Part shown: piece after piece, positions 12,388 to 23,785 of the stretch
Layout of the letters: each line of letters starts with the position of its first letter
Numbering within the stretch: the stretch's first letter is position 1
Program-made: the position numbers and the translations under genes
Notes under the pieces: model-generated
What the model was told of the DNA's origin: nothing
Databases searched by the model: none
What the model saw: only the letters and a program-made list of their open reading frames with translations
Origin: Cryptomeria japonica
Lineage: Eukaryota; Streptophyta; Pinopsida; Cupressales; Cupressaceae
NCBI RefSeq assembly: GCF_030272615.1
Contig: NC_081415.1
Location: forward strand, 599,047,335-599,111,334
Reading direction: 5' to 3'
DNA length: 64,000 nt

Positions 12388-12945
12388 GCCCAAGGATCAT
12401 TTTGCCAAGTTTATTGACCGTTTTTGGCAAATAAAAGGCACCAAAATCTATTGTTTTTTGTTTAGGCATGAATACTGAAGGTTTTATTTCTCTTCTTTTC
12501 ACCTATCAAAGGGAAAGTATGAGGCTCAAGTTGGCAGGAGGCCAATTCCCCCTTGCAAATCACATCATTGGATTCTATATTTCACCCTGATTCCAACGAG
12601 TGGCTAGAAGGCCATCTTTGTTATTAGCAAAGTGCATTTTTTAATTATTTAAAGTGTTGATATATTAAAATAGGCCATTTAATGGGAATTTGTTTTAGCT
12701 ATAACTTTTGATCGGTAGCTCGGAATTGAGTGTCGATTTTTGCTAAAGTATATATTTTTCATTTCTAATCTAATGGTCCTATTTTTAATTGTAAACACAT
12801 TAATATATAGTGCCAATTTTTTTTTTTTTTTTTTTGGGGGGGGGGGGTCTTTTTGATTGAGTAAAAAGGGGGGGTGTCTAGTGTGTTGCATTGATCTTTG
12901 CTCTTTTCTTTCTACACAACAAACAATCTTACTTTCTGCATTAAA
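12388..12945 (+). other. Rest of the Copia leader, with a T19-G12 run
   Basis: This is the part of the Copia untranslated leader displaced to the right by the chromovirus. It contains a homopolymer pair at 12817-12847, nineteen T followed by twelve G. No coding motif is seen before the Gag ATG at 12,946. Confidence 0.7.
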
Positions 12946-13767
12946 ATGGTTCAAACAACAACACCAATACCCACACCCTATAACTACTATGAGTGGAAGT
13001 CAAAAATGGCAATCTATCTTAAGAACTTGGGGTTGTTTAGAGTAACTATGGGTCTTGAAATTGAACCATGACTACTTGCAAAAAAGATAAAATGGTTTAA
13101 CAAATGTGATGAAGCTTATGGTACTCTATGCATATCTGTATCTCCTGATCTTCTTTTCCATGTTGAATCTGCTACAAATCCAAATGATGTATGGACAACT
13201 TTAGAAGGGTTGTTTGGTAAACAAGATGAATTAAGGGGACACCAATTGGAGAATGAGCTAATAGGGTTAAATCCATGTAATTTTGATACAATTCAAGACT
13301 ACTTCACAAAACTAAAGGCTATAATATTACAATTGAAGGCATGTGGGATAGACAAGAAAGATTCACAATTGATTCTAAGCATTCTTTCCAAACTTGGTCC
13401 AAACTATTCAGTTTTTGTTTCTACATTCTATGCCAATAAAAGTGCATTAGGAACCAGCTATAAAATGCCTTCTCTTGATAATTTTGCAAATAAACTCACA
13501 AAAGAACAAGATAAGCTTATTCAAGTGGGCACAATCAATCCCTCTAAATCTCATACCTTGGCTACAAATGAGGGCACAAAAGATCAAAAAGGGCCTTCTA
13601 AGTAAGAAAAGAAATAAAAGAAAGAACCAAGGAGAAAAGAAGTAAGAACAAAAACTAGCTACACCAAACGCAGCTAATGATGCATCTTCTTCAAAAGGTG
13701 ATAAGCCCAAGAAGGAGAAAACTAAGTGTTCCTATTGTAAGAAGAATGGTCATGATGAACATAAATG
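12946..13767 (+). pseudogene. Copia Gag with zinc knuckle
   Basis: ATG 12946 opens MVQTTTPIPTPYNYYEWKSK, the usual Copia Gag start with a Trp-Lys pair. An in-frame TGA at 13069 interrupts it, and the frame stays open from 13,210 to 13,605. It shows the UBN2-type core (VWTTLEGLFGKQDE, DYFTKLKAIILQLKACGID, LTKEQDKLIQ). Past a stop at 13603, a zinc knuckle follows near 13,722-13,767 (CSYCKKNGHDEHKC, CX2CX4HX4C). Gag would form the particle that packages the element RNA. Confidence 0.87.
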
Positions 13768-13904
13768 TTTAAAGAAGCAAATTGATCACTTGTCTCATCT
13801 TCTTGAAAAGAAAAACATCAAGGTGCCTAATTCTGTCATATCAAGTTCATCTCAGGAATCCTCAAAGGACACAAGTAAGGGGAAAGCAAAGGGCAAGGCC
13901 CTAG

Positions 13905-14880
13905 TTGCTATTATTTCACAGCCTAATTCCTAGATTGTTGACTCAGGTACTTCGCACCACATGGCTTCATCAAAGGATAGTTTTTCCTCCTTGGAGTGAT
14001 GTTCTATGTCATCTATTCTATTGGGTGATGGCACTCCTGTTGAAGTGCATGGGAGAGGGTTTGTTGACATGGGCGAAGGAACATTTCAAGATGTCCTTTG
14101 TGTTCCATCTTTGTCAACTAATCTCCTATCTATCTATCTATCAGAACACTCACACCGGCTCTAGCAAGTGGGTTGAGTTCACTCTAGACACAGTGGTAAT
14201 CAATGAGATGCACAATGGGTCTACAATTATAGTGGGAAAGGAAGATCATCAGTCCAGACTGTATCACTTTTCTCACTTTTTTCTTAATTCTCTTTCACTT
14301 GCATTGCTTACTCACTCAGATGAGGTGTGTCATTTGTGGCATCAATGGTTTGGTCACTTGAACCACCACTACTTGTAGCAACTCAATCAGAAGGACATGG
14401 TTATAGGGTTGTATTCTATTAGATTTTCTGATGGATTTTGTCAAGGATGTATTCTTGGCAAGCATCCTAAAGAAAAAATTGATAAAGGCAAAGCATGGAG
14501 AGCCACTCAACATTTGGAGCTAGTACACAGTGATTTGGCAAGACCATTTCGACATCCTTGTTTCAACAGGGCCAAATATGTCTTGACATTCATTGATGAT
14601 TTTTCATGGTACGCCTTTGTATATTTTCTCAAATAAAAGTTTGAGATCTTTGAGTCTTTTCAAGAAATCAAAGCTTTTGCAGAGAAACAATCAGGGAAAA
14701 CCATCAAGGTTCTACGCACCAATAATGGGGGGGAATATGTCAACAAGAGATTTGAGTAGTTTTGTATCTCAGAAGGCATTGATCTTCAGCACACAGTTCC
14801 CTACACTCCACAACAAAATGGAGTTGTCGAATGTAAGACCAATCCTTGAAGTAAATGACTAATTATATGATTCAATCCAA
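13905..14880 (+). pseudogene. Copia protease and integrase, broken
   Basis: A stop at 13931 lies directly before the protease active site IVDSGTSHHM, where related elements have Trp. The GAG-pre-integrase zinc region follows (CHLWHQWFGHLNHHYL, then CQGCILGKHPKEK). The integrase core is at 14,500-14,870 (LELVHSDLARPF, TFIDDFSWYAFVYFLK). The second catalytic Asp region reads RTNNGGEY instead of the usual DNGGEY. Several in-frame stops occur, for example after HHYL and after YFLK. Confidence 0.85.
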
Positions 14881-15256
14881 ATCATTGGCACCTTAGTATT
14901 GGGCAGAGGCCATTAACTATGCATGTTATATCCAGAATTGGGGTCCTCATCGAGTTGTGGAGGGGGTAACTCCTTTTCCAAGCTTGGACTAGTCGAAAAT
15001 CCACAGTCAAACACTTTCAAGTGTTTGGGTCTCCTACATGGGCCCACATTCCAGTAAAGATGAAAGCCTATGGATCCGTAAAGCAAGCCTTGCATATTTG
15101 TTGGGTATCCAAATGGTGTCAAAGGCTAGGCTTCTCCATCCTACCACACACGAGCTTTTCATTGAGAGGAGTGTTCGTTTTGAGTTCCAATTCTTCTTCT
15201 GCCACTTCTGCATCTTTCATTTCTATGGAGACATTATGACTTCATGATGATAGTTC

Positions 15257-15346
15257 TTCTAAGGATTTTAATCCTCCCGATCCTTCTAAGGATTTTAATC
15301 CTCTTGATCCTTCTAAGGATTTTAATCCTCCCGATCCTTCTAAGGA
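15257..15346 (+). repeat. 27-bp tandem repeat in the Copia integrase-RT linker
   Basis: The unit TTCTAAGGATTTTAATCCTC plus CCGATCC starts at 15257, 15284, 15311 and partly at 15338, with an exact 27-bp period. In the coding frame each unit adds nine residues of the type PSKDFNPPD to a low-complexity linker. The exact period keeps frame, so it probably expanded while the element was still coding. Confidence 0.85.
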
Positions 15347-15439
15347 GTCTTCTTCCTCCACTTCAAATGATGATGATGAGGATTCATCTTCCTCCTCTCT
15401 TATCCATCATTCAGAGGGTGATGATTCTCCCCTAGATTC

Positions 15440-17013
15440 TCCTCATTCTCTAGCTACTGGGCCTCTTTGGGCTCATCAGACATTGGATTCAGCAGGTGAT
15501 TTGGTTGGTGATCCTTCAAATGTGAGAAGAACAAGGTCACAATTTGAGCTTGCTCCACATCTCTTCTTTTCTACAACTTTGAATCCACAGTCCTTTCGAG
15601 AAGCTTTATGTGTCCCCGAGTGGGATGTTGCTATGTAGGTTGAGTTCAATTCCTTGGAGAGGAACCATACTTGGGATTTAGTCCTCTTCCTAAGGGAAGA
15701 AAACTTGTTTGGTGCAAGTGGATCTACCAAACAAAATTTGTTGTAGATGGGTTGGTTGATAAGTATAAGGCTCGCCTGGTCACCAAAGGATTCTCTCAGG
15801 TTCCTGGGATTGACTACTTCGAGACTTTTGCACTAGTTGCCAAGATGAATTTTATCTGACTTGTTCTTGCTATTGTTCCAGCTCATCGTTGTGAAGTTCA
15901 TCAGATGGATGTGAAGAGTGGTTTTCTTCATAGTGACCTTCAGGAGGAGATATAAATGAAGCAGCCAAAAGAATTCATCCAAGATCCTTCACTTGTTTTT
16001 CGCCTTCAAAAGTCTCTCTATGGCCTTAAACAGGCCCCTAGTATGCCAAGATGGACTCCTTCCTTCTGTCAATTGGGTTCACTCAATTCCATTTTGATCT
16101 AAACATCTACATTTTGCAACAGGATGATACTCTCACCTTCCTTGTTCTCTATGTTTATGACTTGTTGATCACATGGAGTCACTCATCTCGCATCAAGGCA
16201 ATCAAAACTACCCTTCATGATCATTTCTTGATGTCTGACTTAGGCCTACCCCACTACTTCTTAGGGATTGAGATCATTCAATCACCTTCTGGTATCTTCA
16301 TTGGACAGCCTAAGTACATTCTTGATATGCTCTCAAGATTTCACATGGTTGACTGTAAACCTGCACCAACTCCATTTCTATCAGGGGTCAAACTTGAGGC
16401 TTTTTGTTCTTCACCCTTGGTGGATGCTACCTTGTATCACCAGTTGGTTGGCAACCTCATATATATAACTCACATGAGGCTTGATATTTCATATGATGTG
16501 GGTCTGGTCTCTAGGTTCATGCAAGAGCCATATGAGCTACATTGGAAGGCAGCTAAGTGGATTCTTTATTATGTACAAGTCACTCACAGTTATGGGATTC
16601 ACTATGCAGCAGGTGTGGATATTGACTTGGTGGGATATACAAATTCCAATTGGGTGGGTGATTCTTTGGATCGCAAGTCTACTTCAGAGTATTGCTTCTC
16701 TCTTAGTTCTAGTCTAGTTTCTTGGTCAAGCAAGAAGCAATATGCTATTGCTCTTTCATCCACTGAGGCTGAGTATCGAGGAGCAGTTAATGCTGCTACT
16801 GAGGCCATTTGGCTTCAAAACATTCTTGCTAAGTTTGATGTTTCCTTTCGAAAGCCTACAGTCATCTTTTGTGACAACCATAGTGCCATTCAGATTTCTT
16901 GCAATCTGGTCCATCATCAGCGGACCAAGCACATTGAAATTCACAGGCACTACATTGGAGAGCTGATTCATGAGCAGGTTCTTGATCTTCAGTACTATCA
17001 AACATCAGATTAG
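15440..17013 (+). pseudogene. Copia reverse transcriptase and RNase H
   Basis: RT motifs run WCKWIYQTKF, KARLVTKGFSQVPGIDYFET, then (after stops and a frame change near 16,050) LGLPHYFLGIEI and ILDMLSRFHMVDCKPAPTPF. The catalytic YVDDL motif reads YVYDL at about 16,149. The long open piece 16051-17013 continues into RNase H (GYTNSNWVGDSLDRKSTSEY, SSTEAEYRGAVNAATEAIWL, VIFCDNHSAIQI). It ends at the RTKHIEIHRHYIGE motif. The final codons are cut by a TAG shortly before the usual end. Confidence 0.9.
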
Positions 17014-17148
17014 ACGATATACATCTTCACCAAACCCTTCACTGAGAGCAAGTTCATTAATTTGAGAGATTTTCTTGGGGTGCGACAGGTGTCCTCTTTT
17101 GGGCGGGCTTCTTGGTTCCTTCTTTCTTTCTCTCTCTGTTTTTTTTTT

Positions 17149-17286
17149 GGGGGGGGGGGATACTCTCTTTTGTTGGAGGGGGGATTCTTCTCTATTGGGG
17201 GGGGATACTATGTACATGGGTGCCTCATCAGGCTTCATTTGTCGGGACCCATATTTTCACCCACCTAAGCTATGCTTAAGGGGGGG
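17149..17286 (+). repeat. G-tract cluster and polypurine tract before the Copia 3' LTR
   Basis: Four long G runs lie within 138 bp: 17149-17159 (11, after a T10 run), 17178-17183 (6), 17197-17204 (8) and 17280-17286 (7). The last, AAGGGGGGG directly before TGTTAG, is the polypurine tract that primes plus-strand DNA. The others lie in the 3' untranslated region on the sense strand and could form a G-quadruplex. Confidence 0.8.
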
Positions 17287-17708
17287 TGTTAGTGTATAGG
17301 TTTTTATTCTCCTAGTTGGGTTTATTATTTTCCTTTTCCTAGGTTTTTCCTACACTTTAATTAAGCTTGCTTAGGTCAATAAAGCATGTTTACTTAAGAC
17401 AAGTGGTTATTGAGGTGTCACCATGCTATGAGGAGGTGCATTTACTATGTTTGGAGCATCATGGCGGTCTCTCCTCATTGGTTGGTATTGCCACCTCCAC
17501 CCCTCCCTTGAGTCTATCTAAACATGCTACCTTGCTTGTATTTTCATATAGTTGGAGATAGTAATCTGATGCTATTTTGCCTTGGAGCACTTCATATCAG
17601 TTTTCTCTTGGTATCATTGTTATGTTCATTTTATTTTGCATTACAATTTATTTGATCTATCTCTTATAATTCGATTATGGGTTGTAATATGTTTCTTAGA
17701 TTTTAACA
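17287..17708 (+). repeat. Copia 3' LTR
   Basis: Matches 3709-4133. It begins TGTTAGTGTATAGG and ends ATTTTAACA, followed by the ACACG TSD copy at 17709-17713. Confidence 0.93.
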
Positions 17709-17713
17709 ACACG

Positions 17714-18487
17714 TATGTTGGTGTGTTGCACTAACATATAGATAGGTCCAGCTCTAGAAAGTGACAAGCACTATTAAATGACAAGGCTAAGGTGGTTGTA
17801 ACATTAATTTTGGCAAAAAGGGCCACCATCTAAGGCTTTGACACCATAAGCAAGAAAAAGCTAAGGTAATTGATGAATAGACCTAACAACACACTAGGGG
17901 AGATAGCCAACAAAGTGAGTCCAAAATGTAATGTGAAATTGCAAGGGTATGTAATTTTTGATGTTACAATTTTATTTGTAATAAAAGTTATGCATTACAC
18001 ATGATAAAATATCATAATGCATCAAATGTTGAAAAATGTTAATTTTGGTGGCTTAATAATTCTATGAAGTGGGGGACATTGTTATGCTTTCACTCACAAA
18101 CTTGTCAATTGAACTTTTTTGTAGATGTTCAGTTAGGTTGCCATTTTATTATAAGATGTGATAATCTCCAATGCTATTGTACCCCCAATGACAACCATTC
18201 AAATTGACTACTCAATAGCTCAATACAAGAAATTTCATGTAAATAATCACTTAACACATGCTCACAACATATATATGGTAATCACCAACCAATGCTTCCA
18301 CAAACATTATATTTTGAACCATCGATTGATCTCAATGTGCTTGTTTACCTCATTGATCACAATTAGTTGATGAATGATTCTAGTAATGGAACCAAAAAGT
18401 TGGCCAAGATTAGATAACCTAATACATTGACATATACGCTTGAAGAACACACACCCAAGGCAAATGAGGGATTAAAAATCCTATGCA
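17714..18487. other. Spacer between two Copia-type elements
   Basis: AT-rich host or older-repeat sequence. No motif-bearing ORF, tRNA or terminal repeat seen. Confidence 0.5.
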
Positions 18488-18492
18488 AAATC

Positions 18493-18868
18493 TATTGGAG
18501 TTGAGAAAATACAACACCACAGGAGCCCAAATGATCTCTACAAGCTAAAAAACCTATTACAAGGAGAAGCAAGGAAGCAAATCACAGAAGAAAGAAATAC
18601 ACAGAAAATATGCTAAAAAAGATGAGATCTCAATATTCACAAAATGTGTAATGTAATAATCCTTCTTCTTACAATGAAAAGAATGAACTCAACCTTTAAT
18701 AGGTCAATAAACCCTAAAAAGGAAAACCTAGGTTTGCACATAATAATTAATAAAAGAATTAGTTATTATGCACCTAAAGTTAGCTTAAGTGTAAAAGAGA
18801 TAAAGGGAACTTAAATAATTAAACAAATATTGTTTAATTAATCAAGTAAATACCTGAATACTCTAACA
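18493..18868 (-). repeat. 3' LTR of the short Copia-type element
   Basis: On the minus strand it starts TGTTAGAGTATTCAGG and ends ACTCCAATA. By the TSD the LTR includes the terminal ATA. The alternative end at CTCCA would give the usual TG...CA but leaves three bases (TAT) unexplained at both copies. Confidence 0.85.
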
Positions 18869-20059
18869 CCCCCCCTTAAGCTAGACTTAGGGAGAAGCTA
18901 AAAACTAGAATAGCTACTGAAAGCAAGAAACATGGTCCTGACAACAAGGCCTGATCAGGTACCCAAATACAATGAAATCTCTGTGAATTGGAGAAATAGA
19001 GAAAACCATGTGGGAAAAAACTCTACTCCAAAAAGAGATGGAAAAGAACACCACTGAAGCATGAAGAACCTGCAAACTCTGTCGAAGAATAACTACTAAT
19101 CTGAAGAACCTCCACTGAAATAGAACATGACCAGGTAGAGAAGACTATAGTTTGTATGAGTGCCCTCAAATGACACTACTCGAATCAGAAGGCAAACAAG
19201 GCAAACAACTGAAATCGAAGATACATATGGCATGAAAACACCAAAGCCTGAAGAGTTGATCAATCAAACCATGGAAGCATTAGAACCAACAGGACAAACC
19301 TCCCCATAATGCTGAAGAGGGAGAGGGACAGGTACACTGAAAAGAACAGCCAACAAGAACTGCATGACGAAGAACCAGGAACATCGAAGGTGCTAAGAAA
19401 GTACATAGTGTCGTGGAAAGAACACTCACTTGACACATATCATGAGGTGAATTTCGTGAAAGGAACACTCACCGGACAAAGGCAGATGGCAAACAGCAGG
19501 CAAACATCAACCCCCTCATGGCACTTTATAAGTAGTGCATGTACAATAAGGCACAATATATGCAAAATCTCAAGTAAACAATGCATGATGGCACTTTATC
19601 TCAGTGTGTTTGCATAAATACAATGCTACAATGATAAGAAGACTGGAAATAGAAAGGAGAACAAAAATAGAGACATCATACTCAGAGAAGAGATCCCAGG
19701 ACCTGAAACAACCAAGATATCCACCAGAGTGCTGAAAAGCAAAAAACTGAATAAAATATGCATGGAGTCGAATCTGGAAATAAAACTCATATGGCTAGAA
19801 AATACACAGCACACGCTTTCCAAAAATATAAATTTTTCAAAAAATGGAGTTCGGATGCTCATTCTATGTCTCCTGGAGTGCAAAAAAGAGACCCTACGTT
19901 GACTGGAAAAAAAAATAGTCAAATAAAAAAATTGGAAAACAATACCAACATCACGAGGTCCGCCTCGGAACTAGCTTTCTGACGCCTATTCGTTTTTGAA
20001 AAAATGACTCCGTATGCCCAAGATATGACCAAAAAACCAAACCCCCCTTCAAAACAAAA

Positions 20060-20470
20060 GGAAGGGGTAGTCTGGTGGCTGGGCGGGCGGAGGTGGCTCA
20101 TGGGCGACGCAGTGGTGGCAGCCTGGTGGAGCTCTGGTGGTTGGGTGGTGGGTTCCAGTGACCAGGCGGTGGAGGCAGAGCGGCTGGCAAAGCGGGCGGT
20201 GGGGCCAGTAGGCGCTGCGGGCGGTGGGGTGGGTCGGGCGGCTACCGAGGTGGTCGGGTGGCGGTGCAGGGGCTGGGTCATGCGGTGGCCAAGGTGCTTG
20301 TGGCGGCAAGGGCCAGACCGGAGCCGAGGAGCTGTGGGGAGGCTAGCGGGGGCCGGAAGAGATCGGGAGGCAAGGGTCGGCGAGGGCTGCAGGTGGCCGA
20401 AGCGCTGGCGGGGGCCGAAGGACGGCAACGGCGGGGCCCGGTCTGACAGGGCCGGTGGGGGCTGGACTAT
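20060..20470. other. GC-rich block inside the short element
   Basis: A run of about 400 bp very rich in G on the plus strand, in an element and region that are otherwise AT-rich. Lack of A/T keeps both strands open: 20004-20816 (+) and 19919-20641 (-). The element-sense (minus) reading is Pro/Ala/Ser/Thr/Arg-rich low complexity. No domain is recognised, so protein function is doubtful. It may be captured host DNA or a structured packaging or leader region, since it lies just after the PBS. Confidence 0.7.
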
Positions 20471-20895
20471 TAGATCGGCAGTGGTACGAAACCTACGCCT
20501 GCTCCAAAACCCAAAAAAACATTTTAATTTTTTTCCACACAAAAAAACTTTCGCCTTTTGCAATATTTTGATTTTTGTAATTTTTTTACAATTTTTTTTC
20601 AAAAAAACAAAAAATCGGCCTGCATGTCGTAAAATTCTCAAACTGCGTGTCAGAGTCGTACGACCTGGATCTGGAGAAAAAATACTCCCAGAGGCTCAGG
20701 AACCAAAAAAGGTCAAGTTTTATATGACCATAGGGGTTTTCAGGCCTTCTGAACACAATGGTGAGGTCCGTTTAGGCCCAAAGTGCTCAAAAACAAGCCT
20801 ATCCCTAGGTGCATAAAAAAAAACTTTCTGAAATCCCAGATCTGCTTCCAATGCAAAAAATTCTCAAAACAAGAATAGATAGCTGCAAATCTGAA

Positions 20896-20907
20896 GCTCC
20901 GATACCA
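20896..20907 (-). promoter_or_regulatory. Primer-binding site of the short element
   Basis: Minus strand TGGTATCGGAGC next to the 5' LTR, one base different from the initiator-Met PBS. Confidence 0.88.
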
Positions 20908-21284
20908 TATTGGAGTTGAGAAAATACAACACCATAGGAGCCCAAATGATCTCTGCAAGCTGAAAAACCTGTTACAAGGAGAAGCAAGAAAGCAAATCAC
21001 AGAAGAAAAAAAATACACCAAAAATATGCTCAAAAAGATGAGATCTCAATATTCACAAAATGTGTAATGTAATAATCCTTCTTCTTACAATGAAAAGAAT
21101 GAACTCAATCTTTAATAGGTCAAGAAACCCTAAAAAGGAGAACCTTGATTTGCACATAATAATTAATAAAAGAATTAATTATTATGCACCTAAAGTTAGC
21201 TTAAGTGTAAAAGAGATAAAGGGAACTTAAATAATTAAACAAATATTGTTTAATTAATCAAGTAAATACCCGAATACTCTAACA
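20908..21284 (-). repeat. 5' LTR of the short Copia-type element
   Basis: Near-identical to 18493-18868 apart from a few substitutions, so the insertion looks fairly young. Followed by the AAATC TSD copy. Confidence 0.87.
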
Positions 21285-21289
21285 AAATC

Positions 21290-22110
21290 TAAATGTGAAG
21301 CATTCCTATAAAGAAAATATAAAATAATTATTATTGATAATTCCATGTAGTCAACACATATACGTGCTATTAGTATTTAGTCAATCATTTGATAACAAGA
21401 TGAAGCATATTTATATTTATTCACAAGAACATTAGTTACATTGATTAAGATTCACTTATTCAACAACATTTGCATCTACCTCAATCATTTTTCTTTCCCT
21501 ACCTCTTTCTAGTTATACCAAATAACCTTCTACAATAACAACAAGACATGATATATTTAAAAACTAAAATATAACTAACATATATTTTTAAAACTATTAC
21601 TATAAAATAATTTTTATATTAATAAACCATGTAAATAAATAAAAATATAAATTTGAATCTAATTAAATAAACAGTACAAATAAAATAAAATAACCTAATC
21701 AAAATAAAATTAACTCTCCAAATAAGATAAAATAAAATAATATAATTATAAAATTTTATAAAACTAAAAATTTAAGAACTTTTCAATAAATAAAACCCTT
21801 GTTAAGAACTCATTTCAAATCGATGCCCTTCGTATTTACCCTAAATGAAGAACGGGAATATTCTGGTGCGAAAACCTCTCCAGAGACTTCCACAACCGCA
21901 TCCGTTTGGTATATACTTTTTTAATTTGTTGCTTTTATTGTGATGATTTACCGTATAAATTAATCCCTTTACAGTATGGACAGTTGGCAGTTGGATGCCA
22001 AATTATGGTCTCTTTTTAGAATCGGCTGTATAGAAATGCCCTACATCTTGAAAAGATCAAAGAAACGTCAATTTAGTTGACATTATTTTATTTATCAAAG
22101 AAACGTCAAT
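21290..22110. other. AT-rich spacer
   Basis: Very AT-rich with A/T tracts at 21,580-21,780. No coding signal or repeat boundary is recognised. Confidence 0.5.
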
Positions 22111-22139
22111 TCATATTTAAAAAATGGTGTGGGATCAAT

Positions 22140-22420
22140 TGTCAAGATTTTTACCATCTCTTGATGGAGAAAAGAATATTTTAGGGATCGATTTATGGTG
22201 AGAACTTTATCTTTAGTAGAAGAAAATGGTGGAATTTCAAGGATCACACAATTTAAAACAGATCTTATGGATTTTTTTTCGAAAAGGATTTGATAGATTT
22301 GGCTTTACTTACAGGTTAAATAGATTCTTCATTTCGTCAAATTCATCTGGGCACGGTATTCAGTATGACTTGATCTCTAGTGGACTCATTTGGAGCCATT
22401 CACTTCCCTAGTAGACCAAG
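22140..22420 (+). pseudogene. LINE (L1-type) endonuclease relic
   Basis: One frame reads GDRF...TLSLVEENGGISRITQ then TDLMDFFSKR, matching the GDFN...SL.E..GG...R...DF region of plant L1 endonucleases. Another frame continues with FTYRLNRFFISSN and ends LISSGLIWS, matching the RLDRFLIS...S.SDH region. A frame change and stops near 22,290 break it. No RT, 3' tail or target duplication was found, so it is a short remnant. Confidence 0.6.
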
Positions 22421-23560
22421 GGTCCATTGATGAAATAAGATCTTAGATCATTATATTTATTTATATTTGATCATTTGTTAGTAAGATATGTTTTTAAATT
22501 TGAAAATATAAGGTTTTGAGATTTTTTTAAATCTAGTAAGTCTTGATAGATGAATGCTTTCAAATTGAAAGATTCCAATATGTGCACCCTAGATGAGATT
22601 TGTCCACCTCAAAAATTAATCGAAATATAGGAATAAAGTTTCTTTCAAAAAGAATAATGAACAAGGAAAAAATAGGATTTTTTGAGATTTTATATGTAGA
22701 GGTTGAAGGGATGAAGTGAGGGGAATATATTAAAAACACAATATTAAAAAATTATAATGTTGGGGGACATTGAGTTGATAAGACAATAATGCAATATAGA
22801 AATAAGGCTAAGAGGTCAATATTTTAAAGTCAAATACTATATTATTATGTAGTACATATTTAATTATGCATATATTGACAATAAGATATAAAATTTTATA
22901 TTGTGAAATGTATATAAAAATTAAATCATAATTAAAATAATTTTTAAACATCAAATAATTAAAAATATAATCATATAAATATCAAATTTTTTAAAATATA
23001 TAATTTAAAATTTAAAATAAAATATTATTTATAAAATAAAATGATATACAAAATATTAATTATACAATACATATTTAATATTTATATTTTTTTATTACTT
23101 ATATGCAAATTTGATGATGATTTATATCATATACTATATATTTTAATATTTATAAAAGTTTTAATACTTTCCTCTTTCTGATGATGGATCACTGAATGTG
23201 ATCTCCCAAAGGTGATCAGAAATACATATACAATTAATCAATAAACATCCTTTATGTCTAACCAAATCAAATTCCATATTTCGAAATACAATAACTAGTA
23301 CTACTATAACAAGAGACACATAGCGTCAAGTTCCTGCCTATAGTTATTATTATAGGATAGAGTAGTTGTTAATAGTTATTTATCGGATATGAATATTACA
23401 ATTGATTTAACTATAACTATCAAGATTAAAGACCAAAAATTGATGTTATTATAGAAAGGTTTAATGTTAAGATAATAATTGAGAGTAATGGCATAGGAAG
23501 TAGAAAGTCTACAAATTTATTATTTGATAGAGAAAAAAACTTAATATTTACTTGTTGGTA

Positions 23561-23785
23561 GATAAGATTTCTTAAGATTTCTTAAGATTTTTGGATTTTG
23601 TCAAATTATTATTTGCACATAAATTAATATTTACATATTTATAGTGGATAAGATTTTTGTAGATTTTTTTCTCTAAATTTTCTGATTTTGTCAAATTGTT
23701 ATTTGCACATAAATTAATATTTACATATTTATAGTTGATGAGATAAGATTTTTGTAGATTTTTTTCTAAATTTTCTGACTTTTAT
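23561..23785. repeat. Tandem repeat, about 90-bp unit
   Basis: Units starting GATAAGATTT at 23561, 23647 and 23742 share the block TTTGCACATAAATTAATATT and the following TTACATATTTATAG. The third copy is truncated. The spacing (86 and 95 bp) shows small indels. Confidence 0.8.

Larger units (their letters stand above)
3709..17708 (+). mobile_element. Ty1/Copia LTR retrotransposon, decayed, with nested Gypsy
   Basis: Two related LTRs (425 and 422 bp) begin TGTT and end AACA. They are bounded by identical ACACG direct repeats at 3704-3708 and 17709-17713, a perfect 5-bp TSD. A PBS of the initiator-Met type follows the left LTR and an AAGGGGGGG polypurine tract precedes the right one. The order Gag, protease, integrase, RT, RNase H (12,946-17,013) is that of Copia. 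Without the nested chromovirus (4673-12382 plus one TSD copy) the element is about 6.3 kb. Every coding domain carries stops or frameshifts, so it is not autonomous now. Confidence 0.95.
18493..21284 (-). mobile_element. Short non-autonomous Copia-type element (TRIM/LARD-like)
   Basis: Two LTRs of about 376 bp (18493-18868 and 20908-21284) bracket only 2.0 kb. AAATC at 18488-18492 and 21285-21289 is a perfect TSD. A minus-strand PBS (TGGTATCGGAGC, 20896-20907) and a minus-strand polypurine tract (CTTAAGGGGGGG, 18869-18880) are present, so the machinery signals are intact. I see no Gag, protease, RT or integrase motif inside. The interior holds a GC-rich block (about 20,060-20,470) quite unlike its surroundings. 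The PPT and LTR start resemble those of the Copia element at 3709-17708, so a related element may have mobilised it. Confidence 0.88.

Noticed and set aside
20004-20816. 270-codon plus-strand ORF in the short Copia-type element
   Set aside because: Open only because the DNA is GC-rich. It is antisense to the element, its complement is equally open, and no domain is visible.
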